Shown here: piece by piece, positions 21,160 to 33,273 of the stretch | Position numbering within the stretch: the first letter of the stretch is position 1 | Layout: the number at the start of each line of letters is the position of its first letter | Source of the DNA: Iris pallida | Lineage: Eukaryota > Streptophyta > Magnoliopsida > Asparagales > Iridaceae | Length of the DNA stretch: 64,000 bases | Direction of reading: 5' to 3' | Assembly: GCA_029216955.1 (NCBI GenBank) | Contig: JANAVB010015600.1 | Span: 34,724,569 to 34,788,568 of the forward strand | Position numbers and translations under genes: made by a program | Notes under the pieces: generated by a model | The model's database searches: none | The model's input: the letters and a program-made list of their open reading frames with translations, nothing else | What the model was told of the DNA's origin: nothing

Positions 21160-24100
21160 ATGGCACCAAAGAGCAAGACCACCGTCGGCGCTAAGGGCAA
21201 GAAGCCCGCTGTCGCTGCTTTGTCGATGGCTGAAAGTGTGGAGACCACCGTTCCATCATTGGTGGCGACCCCTAGGCCTAATCTCGCTGTGGCTTCGGCC
21301 ATGATAGGTAAAATCCTATCTAGTTCGCCCGTGGGTTCGTTGGAGAAGAAGAAGAGCCGAACCCTAAATTTATGCCTACATTTATACGTGTCAGCGTAGT
21401 ATAAAAACTACCAAATATGCCCACGTCTATACGTGTCAGCGTAAAATAAAAACAACAGAATACGCCCACGTCTATACGTGTCAGCGTAAAAATAGAAACA
21501 ACAGAATACACCCACGTCTATACATGTCAGCATAAAAAATGGAAACAACAAAATACACCCACGTCTATACGTGCCAGCGTAAAATATTTAAGCATTAAAT
21601 ACGTGCACGTCTATATATGCTAGCGTAAAGTTAACAATACGCAAGTCACCCACGTTCATACGTGTCTGCGTAAAGCAAGTCAAAAGACTATGTTTTCATG
21701 CGTACAACTTTTACTCTTTTGAACAGAAAAAGTACGCGTAAGAAACTTTTAGTCATACACTGCCTCAACATAGAATATTTTCCAATTCTCTGAAATAAAG
21801 AAAAAATATTCATAATCCTTTACGCACAAATCTTCACTTGCGTAAAAAGAACTCTTGCGTAGAGATGAACCAATTTTTAGGACGTTTTTTTAATTATTTT
21901 AAAACCAAGAATGAAAAATTTCAAAATCTTTACACACAAACACTTATTTGCGTAGAAGCATTTGCGTAGACATGTATAGAGATCAATTCTGAATTTTACT
22001 AACTTGATTTTTTGTTGATATTCTTTTTGCAGTGGACTTGCAGATTCATCCTCTCTCTGGAGTCTTTGGTTCCCCAACTGGTATCTTGGGTTCCAACTAT
22101 TTGGAGAATCTGTCTCGTGTTGAGTTCCCACAAATGTCAAGAGATTATTCCCTATCTTCGTTTGTTCATGCCACCCACCCAAGACATATGATCTGGAACC
22201 TGACTCCCAACAGTCATGGTAGACAAGGAAAATTCATATTTAAGAGAGATGGGTTTAACCAAATGGGCTACCATACCAGTACTCCTAGCGGTGGTGTCAT
22301 TTCTTTTTTTGGTTTACTGCCTGGATTTACACCAAGCGAGGATTCAGCTTTGATCCAACCAGTACAGATACCAATGTTCATAAATAAGTTTATGAACGTC
22401 TCAGTGTTATATCCCCAGGTCAACCCTAGGCTTCCAGGGTGGATGACCCCTCATAATAAGAACTGGATTCAACTCAGTGCTTGGGTCATGCAGAACTTCA
22501 AAGCAGAACTGTAAGCCATTGGGTTGTTTGAAGCAGTAGCCTCCACAAGTCAAGGCATACCAATGAACAATAACCTGTTCTTAGCTTTGATGGAGTTATA
22601 CATTAGCTCAACAGTGACTTTTACAACCCAGATAGGTGAAATGGGTTTTGCATTGCATGAGATGCAATTCATTTCTAAGCTGCCAATGGAGGAAGTTCCA
22701 TATGAAGAATATGTTCCCTCCAACCGGGAATTAACAGAGATCAGCCAGACAAACCCCGATCTAGTCGAAGTATATCAAGAATTGCCATTATCTAATTTGC
22801 ACCACTATGTATGAAAGTGGATCACATTTGGCATATATCAATAAATGGACAACATATCTATTCTACCATCAGAATAGGATATCCAAGGATGACAAGGGAA
22901 GATTCCAAGACAACAAGGCTCAATCTATTAACCTTTGTTCAATAATTCCTTCGGATTTGATCCATGGTTTGATGATCACATCTAAGTCTCAGGACAAGTA
23001 TCTGACCACCAAGACTGGAGAATTCCCTGTGGGGACTGAAGCATTGAGCTATCTGAAGCATGGCAGTTGAAAAATCTCAAAGAGAGCCTTGCTGGCGGGC
23101 TTTCTTTCTCTGTGGCTGCAAAAATGGGTCGTACCAGGAACTGGTACGGTTGACAGAATCCATCGGACCATACTATGGCCAGTAGTACGTTTGGTGTTCA
23201 AGACCAGACTCAGCCTATTACCGGCAATGTTATGTCGAATAAATGCTGGTCTACGAGCATTTGGTGAGGAGCTGATCAATAACGCTCCCTACCGTAAAGA
23301 TTTTCCTAGGGTAGAGATGCCCTACACTTATTTAATGGGCTGGTTACTGCATCACAACTGCAGTTTATTGCCACCAGGCCCTGAAGATAATGCGGTGGTC
23401 TTCTTCCAGAAGTTCAATAAAGCTACGTGGATTGTAACTTCAGTGGCAGATACTCGAGCAGTACTAAACTACTCTTTTGGATAGAACTTTTTCTGCACAA
23501 GACCACCAGTTCCAGCCGACTGCCTCGGTGTGTAATTTGAAGATATAGGTCAAGAGAGGACAGGGCTCCCTGATCCTGTCTTTAATTGGCTTATATGCAT
23601 CATACCATCACATTTGATGTATAGGATTGAGGACAGCTGCATCTTTGAACCGTACCTGCCAGTCGGTTCGCTCGTCAATTCGGGTAAGACCAACTTCACG
23701 TTGGTAATCCCTCCACTGCAAGGGCATGGAGATATTTCAACGCTGGATGTACCGGTGCTAAATTTCGTGTGTCAGCTGCCACCAGTACAACTGAGCTACG
23801 AATGCTTCATTCGTATGCTCGTTTTTATGCTTTCATCCATTCCTTCACAAATGACTACAACATGAAGGGAAGTCTTCGATGGGACAAGGAAGGAAATGTC
23901 GAAGAACCAGTTAGGGTACCTTCGGACGTACCTGATGATACTGTTGTTCCAGATGAATATCTGGAAGTGATCCCAACGGAAGTAGGGGAGGCACCAGCGG
24001 AAGCAATTAAAATTTCTACCTCTAGGAAGCATAAATCCGACACAGCGGTTGCTGCCCGAAAGAAGAAGAAAAAGGTCACTGTTAAAGGGCCTTCCAGACA

Positions 24101-24894
24101 GAGGGTCGCTACTCCAGAAAGCAAAACTCCAATCGAGGAAGCTCAAAACATTGCATCTTCTTCAGCTCATCCTGGAGATGGGTCTTCAGCATCCCAATCA
24201 GCAGTAGCAACAAAAACTATAGGGCTCCTATCTCTCGGACATCTCAGCACTTCGATGCATCTCACTTCGCCACAAAAGACACAAGCTATCGAAGACACTG
24301 CCACCACTCACACTGTAGATCTGGAACCCATCCCCTCGGATGAACCGGCTCTTGATTTAGAAGATGATGACTGGGATCAAGATTATGACGAACTCTTGGC
24401 GCGTCCTGCACCTACTCTAGGTAAATATAAATTACACAAAATTATGTATTATGATTTTGTATATTAACTTATTTTGCTTAATCTTTGTAGGTGTCATCGC
24501 TGCAGTAAAGCCCGTAGCTCCTCTTCCTCCTCAAGAAACTATTTATGAAGAAAATAAAGAGTCTGAAGAAGAGAGTTCTTCTTCAAAAGAAGATTCTGCT
24601 TCCAAAGAAGACTCTCCATCTATGGAGATACCAAAAGAGCCTGTAGTGGAGGCCCACCAAGAATTGCCTTCTCTTGCTGAAGAAAGAGAAGAAGAACTGG
24701 CTGCAGAAGAACCAGCTGCAGACGAAGAACCAGTTGCATATGAAGAACCAACTGTAATTGAAATACTGTCAGAGCTTGAAAGGCCTACAGTCAGCAAAGG
24801 TGATGAAGACATTGTCAACCCATCAACCAAAGTCAGAGATATAGTAATAGCACCTTCAGTTATTACTACTAATCTGGCACAAGTTCTTGAGAAT
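21160..24894 (+). pseudogene. Element F accessory gene, 5' part (plant mobile domain-like, spliced)
   Basis: Exon 1 (21160-21307, MAPKSKTTVGAKGKKP) ends ATAG|GTAAAA. Exon 2 starts after TTTTTGCAG at 22033, with the same phase-1 joint as D. Exon 2 holds the plant mobile domain-like core (LFLALMELY...VTFTTQIGEMGFALHEMQ...YEEYVPSNRE) and LVFKTRLSLLPAMLC, YTYLMGWLL blocks. A basic run (ARKKKKKVTVKGPSRQR) suggests nuclear localisation. A 70-bp intron (24421-24490) precedes an acidic exon 3. Stops or shifts occur near 22512, 22814, 23068 and 23484. Exon 3 is joined at 24895 to a foreign integrase fragment. The 3' end resumes at 48026. Role unknown. Confidence 0.7.
21370..21680 (+). repeat. Minisatellite in intron 1 of F accessory gene
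   Basis: About seven units of 45-55 bp are built on CCCACGTCTATACGTGTCAG followed by CGTAAAATAAAAACAACAGA. They become looser towards the 3' side. Each unit contains ACGT and GCGTAAA words like those in F's LTR. D's matching intron has a different repeat, so intron position is conserved but its filling is element-specific. Confidence 0.75.
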
Positions 24895-25837
24895 ACAGAG
24901 AGAACCATTCTGACCTTGGAAGATATGTTATGGGCTTGTACTTTAGACTTCGGTAGAACTTGGGAAGATCATCTTTATTTAGTAGAGTTCTCTTACAATA
25001 ATAGTTATCAGGCAAGTATACAAATGGCACCGTGTGAAGCATTATATGGAAGGAAGTGCAGGTCCCCTCTGGCATGGGACGATGTGGGAGAACAAAAATT
25101 GTTGGGACCAGAGATGATCACGCAGACCGTAGAGACAGTCAAGTTGATTAGAGAACGACTTCGATTCGCACAAGACAGACACCGTCACTGGAAAGATCAG
25201 CATCGAAGGCCTCTAGAGTTTGGTGTCGGTGACCAAGTGTTTCTGCAGATTTTGTCGACTCGGGGTGTCATTAGATTTGGAACCCGAGGAAAGCTTAGCC
25301 CGAGATTCGTTGGTCCTTTTGAGATTCTCGCTCGGGTAGGCGATGTTGCTTATCGGCTTGCCCTTCCTTCCTCGCTATCTGGCGTACATGATGTGTTTCA
25401 TGTATCTCAGTTGCGCGGGTATGTCCCAGATCCGAGTCATATACTCGACCATTCAGAGTTAGTCGTTGGTACCGACCTAACTTACGAGGAACAACCTGTG
25501 TCTATTTTAGACCGGCAAGAGAAGGTGCTCAAGAACCATACTATTAGCCTTGTCCGTGTCGCTTTGGGCCATCACTCTCCGGGAGAGTCAACCTGGGAGC
25601 GCGAGGACGAGATAAGATCTCGGTATCCGTACTTGTTTAACTCAGGAGGTATGTTTCTCCTCATACCTTGGTAATCTGCTTACATGATCGTTTTGTACCA
25701 TTTTGAAATTCATGATCAATGATTGCTAATGATAGATTGCTTGCGTAGATTGTGATTGCACCTTGCTTGCCCGGATTTCCTCTATCTTTGTCTTGGCTAA
25801 AATTCCGAGGATAAAATTTTTCTAAGAAGGATAGAGA
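24895..25837 (+). pseudogene. Truncated Tekay-like integrase C-terminus, fused in frame to F exon 3
   Basis: From about 24895 the sequence matches element G's own integrase (44.5 kb), starting at ERTI.TLEDML and running through the MAPCEALYGRKCRSPLAWDD block, GKLSPRFVGPFEILARVGD and the chromodomain-like end ESTWEREDEIRSRYPYLF. The stretch is open to the stop at 25672-25674 and in the same frame as F's exon 3, giving a joined ORF of 407 codons from 24451. A purine tract (TTTTTCTAAGAAGGATAGAG) leads into G's left LTR. The junction lies within CAGAGAGAACC, shared by both partners. It may be the tail of a second, mostly deleted copy of G. Confidence 0.8.
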
Positions 25838-28423
25838 TGTCACTCCCCAATCCTGATGTACGTACTCTTCATGGATTCTGTATACAGCCTCTGTATTTAG
25901 CATGTGCATAAATTTTGTTTATTATTTCTTATTGGTGGCATGTAGCTTTTTAGCATTGTCATTAGTGGAGTGATTAGGGATTAGAATTTTCTTAAACCAA
26001 CCCAACCCCTATTTAATATCCTCTTCCTCACTCTCTCTCCTAATTCACTCTTCCATTTATTTCCCTCAACCACCACCCATTGGCAAGTACAACTTGCTCA
26101 AAAGTGGAAATTTGTGCATTTTTCCATTTTTGATTTTTTTTTAATATTATTTGTCTATAATGTTCTTCTCTTCTTTCTCTACAAGTTTAGTTCTTGAAGA
26201 TTTTGATTTTAATGGCTAGATTTGTGTAGATCTAAGTTCCTAAAAACTAGGGTTTTATGGTTTTTCATGGTTTTGATCTATCAGTCTTGGCTACTTTTGA
26301 AAACCTATGGTCCTATGTGGTAGAAAATTTGATTCTACACAATTTTGACCTTTGGAAAGTTAGATTTTGACTTGTTTGGAGGAAGTTATGGCCGAAGCAA
26401 TATTTGGATTTCTCCGAGGTTTGCCTATGCTGGCTCCGGCAGGGATTATGAACAGTCCCCTGCGGCCGCATAAGCTTCCCTGGCCGCATAAGCTATTTCT
26501 GGCCGCATAAGCTATTTCTGGCCGCATAAGCTTCCCTGGCCGCATAAGCTATTTCTGGCCGCATAAGCTATTTCTGGCCGCATAAGCTTCCCTGGCCGCC
26601 TGTGCAATTCTCAGCCGCATAAGTATTGCAGCCGCATATGAAAATCCTGGCCGCATGGCGCTGGCAGTTTCAGCCGCATAAGCTTTCGTGCCGCATGGCA
26701 TCTTTCAGCCGCATAAGCTTTTGAGCCGCATGAACCTTGCCACTTATGTTTATTGGTTCCGCATGCTCCCCGCTTACTCTCCAGCCGTATATGCCTGCTG
26801 TCCTGAGCCGCATGCGTCCCGTGGTATCCAGCCGCATGAGCTCATTCTCCTGGCCGCATGGCGCATGGCCGTTGGCCGCATGAGCTTTGGCAGCCATAAG
26901 AGCCCGCTTTCCCGAGCCGCATGAAGTCATGCGGACTTTATTTTTTGGCCGTATATAGTTTGGCCACATGAGCCTCAGTCGCAGGTTTCTGTGTGTATTA
27001 GTTCTCATTTCTAATCTGACTCCATATGTGAGGGCTGGATATTCCTATGTGTGTACCGCGGTACAATCTATGTGAGCACCGAGGTGCAATCCTATGCGCT
27101 AAGTGTTCCTACGTGATACCTGCCAGTACTTCCAAGAGTCCAACATTTACAAAAGTAATGTTCGGTAGCAATGACGTGGTATGTGATGTGTGTTGCATTA
27201 CACCAAGAAGGAGGAAACATACGTATGACTCCAGGAGCCGGTACGGATTCCTTCTTGGGGTACTCGTACAATGTACGACATCTAGAGGAGTGAACATGTG
27301 ACCACGACATGTGAACTCTGAGAACAACCTAGGGATTAACTAGGCAACTAACTTGGTAGAAGCATTGGGTGGGAAGAATCCCGAGATCGTGCTATACTAG
27401 CTACCCCAGGTCCAGTCCTGACATGTCGGGTTGGCCGTCACGGATATGGTTTTATTCGCCTATAGCGAATAGCTATATCCGACTCCTACGAGCTATATGT
27501 TAAAAGTTTTAGCATGGTAGCTCTTCGGGGGACTGGTGCATAATCAATGTATTATGTCTTATGGTTTGGCTAGCCCTGCTGGGTTGACACGATATGAGGA
27601 TTCCTTTTAATCAGTATCGCGGGAATAACTCTGCCCAATATAGAAAGCCGCAGGAATGAATGGCCGCTTGGAAAATGACTTGACTGTGCTTGAACCTTCC
27701 ACTAGTAGCCGAGGGACATGGATTGTCATGGTGCGTGGTCCAACCCATGTCCTTGTTTGGTTGTTGGATTGGTCTATCGTGCTAGGACAGGCTGTGGACC
27801 GAGGTTACGACCGGAAGCCTATTATTACTTCTATTTTATGTCTGGGTTTTATCTCACCCTTTTGTGCTCCCTTGTGGTACTTGCTATTCGGGGCTGACCC
27901 CACTGGTTTTGTTTGGCCAGATCACGTAGCCGAGCCTAAGGATCCGAACTTCTTCCCTGACGTCAATGGTGCATACTAGAAGTATGGCTGGCGGGGGACT
28001 CGAGTGGGTTTCTTCTCCACCACTATAGTATCTTTACTTATGTCATGGCGTTTAGCCACCGGCACCTGTTTAGTCGGCTAATCTAGACATTTTGTTTTTA
28101 CGTAATTGTAATTAAATCAGACTGCAGCTGAATACAATTTTGTACCTGTGACTTTCTGGCTAGCTAACTTATAAAGCTAGATCCCCATGATCATTTTGAT
28201 GAAGCGTCATGGACGCCTTACTGCTTTATCTTATATGTTCATTAATTGATGTTTTCTTGCTTTGAATGATTGAGACATAGCTGTTCGGTGTGACCATAGG
28301 AGACTTGAATGTAGCATACACCCCCTTGTCTCTCGACAGCCACGATCGCCGTATGACGTTTGTATACCTCATATGGAGTAGCTGGCCTTGTCCGTCTCTG
28401 TATTTTGGTACTAGGGCGTGACA
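25838..28423 (+). repeat. Element G 5' LTR
   Basis: TGTCACTCCCCAATCC ... CTAGGGCGTGACA, about 2.59 kb, and very similar along its whole length to 45435-48025. A cluster of GGCCGCATAAGC copies lies at 26460-26960. The rest is AT-rich, with no coding ORF. ORFs predicted within it are by-products. Confidence 0.85.
26460..26960 (+). repeat. GGCCGCATAAGC repeat cluster, G 5' LTR
   Basis: Copies of GGCCGCATAAGC alternate with TTCCCT or TATTTCT spacers (18-19 bp period) for about 140 bp. Looser AGCCGCATGAGC, GCCGCATGGC and GCCGTATATG variants follow to about 26960. The same cluster is in the 3' LTR at 46062-46575 with slight changes in unit number. Confidence 0.85.
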
Positions 28424-28652
28424 AGGTTTTATTGGTGGCCCATGCAGGTCTGACTTTTCAGACTTGTGGGGTATAACTATTATAGGAGTCTCAATCAAAA
28501 CTTGTTTCCTTTGAATCTCTTGCCTCGATTTCTCTTTCCTCACCTTGATTGATAACCTGAATTGCATTCTCGAATCCTCCTCGTCCTGATAATTAATATC
28601 ATGTATATTTTCCTATAGGGGTGCTTCTTTCTCGGTAGCTGGCGAGGCCAAC
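28424..28652 (+). other. Element G leader
   Basis: Directly after the LTR end TGACA comes AGGTTTTATT and then GGTGGCCCATGCAGGTCTGA. Almost the same words follow the LTRs of C' (35000) and A (minus strand, 9600-9631). It does not fit the usual initiator-Met primer site. The gag ATG is at 28653. Confidence 0.55.
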
Positions 28653-29990
28653 ATGGAGGAACAACCAGTAGAGCATGGCTCGACAGGACAGCAACCGGAA
28701 GGAATACATTCTCCTGATCAGATCCGAGTGGAAGTGATATCAGAGCCAGTGGAACTGCAGGTTCTAGAAACTCCTGCACCCCTAGCGGTGCCAGCAGCGA
28801 CGCTAGTACCTGATGCTGCAGCACTCTTGGAGGTCATCCGGGGATTCCTGGCCACTCAGCAGCATCAGATGGCAGCCAATTAGCAACAGCAGACCCGACA
28901 GCAGGAACAAAATGTGCTACTGAATCAGGGGTTACAATTAGCCCTTGAAAGAAGTATCAGGAATGATTCGGGAGCATCGGGAAGGTTTTGTCGACTCAAC
29001 CCGAGATATTTTGACGGCACGGAGGACGCCATCACGGCGGATGCTTGGCTTCAGGATACTGAGGCCATATTGACTGCAGCAAAGGTTCCCGCAGAAGAAA
29101 AGGTCGACCAGGTCAGACTGATACTTCAGGATCTCGCCCGCGATTGGTGGACATCAGAAGAGGTTGGATTGAGGCATCATGTTCCCTGGGATAGCTTCCG
29201 TACCAGATTTAAGGCCAAGTACTTTGGCGTGGTAACAAGGTATGAGCTACAGCAGAGGTTTATCAGTCTCAAGCAGGCTGGAAAGACGGTGGATGGATAT
29301 GCAGCGGAGTTCTACAGACTGAGTCAGTTTGCACCGACGATGGTAGCTACAGAGCCAGAGAAGGCTATAAGGTTCCAGCAGGGACTTCATTTGGAGATCA
29401 TACAGCTAGTAGAAGGGCATGACTATCAGACTTTTGATGCCATTTTAACGGCAGCCTGGAGGCATGAACTCACCCAACAGAGGTTGGTGACTAGACATGG
29501 GGGCCAGAAGAGGTCTCATTCCTAGAGCATGGGCGGAGGAGCAGTACAGCAAATATCGGCGCCAACGCCCGGCATTCGTATTCATGAGTCAAGAGCGCCA
29601 CGGAGGACGGCGGTATCAGAGATAACGACACCAGTTCGGCATCAGCAGCAGAAGAACCAGCAGCAGCGCCCGAGGGCGCCCCTTGGATGTACTTACTGTG
29701 ATAAGAGAGGATACCCTAGGGATGTGTGTCGTTCAGTTAACGGGTTATGCATAAGGTTTGACAGTCCAGACCACAGGATTGCCAATTATCCTATGATACA
29801 GAGGCCAGGAGGGCCAGTTCAGCAGTTTCTAATATTACCAGCTCCAGGGGCAGCACCGAATAGAGGACCAACATTGGCCGTGAGGCCGCTAGCCCAACGT
29901 CTAGCAACGCAGGCTCAGATGTTTCGTCAGGCACAGAACCAGGAAGGCCCGCAGAGGCCGCAGCGACAGCATGGTCGAGGAAGGCAGCAG
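28653..29990 (+). pseudogene. Element G gag
   Basis: Gag would form the virus-like particle. The N-terminal part runs to a TAG at 28881, then the capsid region continues in frame (YFDGTEDAITADAWLQDTEA, ARDWWTSEEVG, YAAEFYRLSQFAP) to a TAG at 29523. It continues again through the zinc knuckles. The first knuckle reads CTYCDKRGYPRDVC, with tyrosine in place of histidine. The second reads CIRFDSPDHRIANYP, with two cysteines lost. RNA binding would be impaired. The rest is a proline/glutamine-rich linker to protease. Confidence 0.85.
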
Positions 29991-32223
29991 GAGGGAGCTC
30001 AGCAAGGCCAGGGCCAGGCCTTCACCTTATCACTGGAGGATGCACTCGCTTCAGGCGACGTGGTTACAGGTAATATTTTTGTTACCTCTTTTCCTGCAGT
30101 AGCATTATTTGATTCAGGGGCTACCCACTCTTCTATATCTGCACGATTTACGACACATATTGGATTGGAATTCGAGACATTGCCTGAGAGGATGAATATA
30201 CTCACTAGTAATGGGCTCGTAGGAATTAGCAGAGTGTGCTTAGCGTGTCCAGTCGTAGTGAGCGGGCGATTATTGCCCGCATCTTTGATTGAGTTCTCAA
30301 TGGACAACTTTGACGTTGTCCTAGGAATGGACTGGTTGAGAAATAGTCATGCGACGATAGATTATCGGGGAGGTAGGGTAGTATTTAATGTACCTGGTGA
30401 TGAGGAGTTTGTCTTTGTTCGATCATTGGAGGATCAACCCAAGGGCATCGTTGTAGAAGTATTGGCAGAGCAGGAGCAGATTCCAAGGGTGGTCAGAGAG
30501 TTTGCTGATGTATATCCAGATGAGCTTCCAGGTTTACCACCAGTGATAGATGTGGAGTTTTGCATTAAGTTGAATCCTGGGACGGAGCCTAAAGTTGGCA
30601 GGGTCTACAGGATGTCGCAGTCAGAGTTGGATAAGTTGTACCAGCATGAAGAAGAATTGAAGGTGAAGCAATTTATCAGAGACAGTAATTCGCCCTGGGC
30701 ATCACCGGTGATTTTGGTACCTAAGAATGATGGATCGACGTAGATGTGCATTGATTACCGGCAGTTGAATGCAGTAACAGTGAAGAACAAGTATCTGTTA
30801 CCAAAGATTGGTGTCTTGTTTGATTAATTGAGTAAGGCTTGCATCTTCTCTAAGATTGATCTTGGATCTGGATACTATCAAGTGAGGGTCCGGAAGCAGG
30901 ACATACCCAAGACAGCATTTAGATCACGGTATGGGCATTATGAGTTTCTGGTGATGCCATTTGGACTGACTAATGCCCCAGCAGTATTCATGGATTTGAT
31001 GAATCGCATCTTTCTGCCCTATTTAGATAAGTTTGTAGTAGTGTTTATAGATGACATCCTCATCTATTCCAGTAGTGAGGAGGAACATGAGAAACATCTT
31101 CGAACAGTTTTACAGACCCTGAGGGAGCATCGACTTTATTCGAAGCTTAATAAATGTGAGTTTTGGTTGGATCATATTTCGTTCCTAGGATACATTATTT
31201 CTGGAGCAGGAGTGTCAGTAGACCCGAAGAAGGTTGAGGCAGTGGAGAATTGGCCAGTTCCGAAGACGGTAGCAGAAGTGCGTAGTTTCTTGGGATTGAC
31301 AGGTTACTACCGGAGGTTCGTGGAAGACTTTGCCAGGATTTCGGCACCCTTGACGCGTTTGAAGCATAAGGATGTAGAGTTTGTTTGGTCAGCAGAGTGT
31401 CAGACATCATTTGAAGAGTTGAAGAAGAGATTAATCTCAGCCCCGATCCTGACCCTTCGAGTAGGATGGGGAGGATTTACGGTGTATTGTGACGCATCCG
31501 GGAAAGGACTTCGATGTGTATTGATGCAGCATGGTAAGGTGATAGCATATGCATCTCGACAGCTTCGAGATCATGAGAAGAACTATCCGACTCACGACTT
31601 GGAATTAGCAGCAGTAGTATTTTTGCTTAAGTTATGGAGGCACTACTTATATGGGGATCGAGTGGAGATTTACACTGATCATAAGAGCTTAAAGTATGTG
31701 TTTATCCAGAGGGACCTGAACATGAGACAGAGGAGATGGTTGGAATTATTGAAGGACTTTGATGTAAATCTTCAGTATTATCCAAGCAAGGCGAATGTGG
31801 TAGCCGATGCCTTGAGCAGGAGAGGTGGTGAATTCATTCTAACCACGCGGAGGCATATTTTGGAAGATTTTCAGGAAATAGGAATTAAAGTGATCTTGCC
31901 GCAAGATACGGGAGTTATGGCCAGTTTGCAGATTCAGTCTACTCTCGTAGAGAGGATCAGAACAGCTCAGGCGGAGGATCCTCGAATCCAGAAGCTTCGA
32001 TTGGAGTGTGAGTCAAGTCTTAGGAAGGAGTTAGTAATCCATGAGGATGGTACACTTAGGTTCGGAAACCGTCTTTGTGTACCCGGTGGAGACCTTCGAC
32101 ACGAAGTTATGACAGAAGCTCATAGTTCCTCTTATTCCATTCATCCCGGAGGCACAAAGATGTACCAGGATATGAAGTAGCACTTTTGGTGGAATGGCAT
32201 GAAGAGGGAGATAGCGAGATTCG
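29990..32223 (+). pseudogene. Element G protease, RT, RNase H and integrase N-terminus
   Basis: The protease site DSGATHSSISARF is intact (from 30111), with VVLGMDWL downstream. RT begins near 30590; a TAG at 30741 sits just before MCIDYRQLNAVTVKNKY and a TAA near 30825 (FD*LS). After that the frame is open through [10 protein letters not shown] (31044 onward), [18 protein letters not shown], RNase H ([27 protein letters not shown]) and the integrase zinc region ([11 protein letters not shown]). A TAG at 32178 (K*HFWW) is followed by insertion of C' at 32224. The polyprotein was otherwise well preserved, so decay is fairly recent. Confidence 0.9.
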
Positions 32224-33187
32224 TGTAAGCCCACATCCCAAATTTTTAATTTTTTTAAAATTTTATTTGTTTATGACTAATTTTATGGTCATTGTGAGTT
32301 ATGCAAAAGCTTCCAGGTGAGTTATGACCATCTTGTGGTCACATGACCTCTAGGTAGGGTAATTATGCATTTTATAGCTATAATATATTTTATTATAATT
32401 TTTAGACATTTTTAGATATTTATTTATTGAAGATATATTTATTTCATTGACTTTCGTAAATTACTACAAGATCATTTGGGACTATTTTGAGACCCAGTAT
32501 TTTACTTAGGCTTTAATACCTTAAAAACTAATTTTTATATTTTCTAGGAATTTTTAGGAATTTTCTGGAATTATTTTGATTATTAAATATTGGGAAAACC
32601 TATTTTCTAGGACTTCTAGAATTTATTATGCTAGCCTAAAAGCAAATATTGACCCCAAATATTTTTCTAGGGTTCATTATGCTATTTTATATTTTCTAGA
32701 ATTTTTTTATAATTTTTGGCAATATTTAAGTATTTATTTATTAAGGTTTATATATTTTTAAAGGCTTCCAATATTTATTATGAGGCCATTTGGGACTAAT
32801 ATGAGACTAAGTATTTTTATTTTGACTTTAGGAGGTTAATTATGATTTCTAATTTTCTACGATTTTTCTAGAATTTTTAGATATTTTATTTGGAATTATT
32901 TGGGGTTAAATTAAAATTAAATTAGTTTCTGTAATTAATTACACTGTCAGCGCACAGTCAGCGCTTAGGGGCCCACACGTCAGCCGCTTGGGCCGACCGA
33001 GCGGGGCCCGCCTGTCAGTCAGCCTTGTGCTGACTGTGTTTATTATATTGGAGCCGCGGCTCCTTAGCCGACCCATGTGGGCTTGGCCCAAGCAACAAGG
33101 TCATCCGGCCGTTCAATCTATTGAGCGGGTGCGAGGAGATCATGCCACGTGTCCTAGCCGCCTGCCGACCTAGCTGAGCCGACCCAG

Positions 33188-33273
<86 letters not shown>

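Noticed and set aside
26360..27330. ORFs of 61-112 codons in G's LTR (also 45959-46912)
   Set aside because: They follow the GGCCGCATAAGC repeat and its complement, lie within LTRs and match nothing recognisable.
27656..27979. 107-codon ORF (MNGRLENDLTVLEPS) in G's 5' LTR, partly kept at 47332-47583
   Set aside because: Its persistence in the second LTR is explained by LTR identity. The second copy is shorter and no domain is recognisable.
33188..33269. (TA)n runs in C' (also 37303-37351) as a functional site
   Set aside because: Ordinary dinucleotide microsatellite differing in length between the two LTRs.
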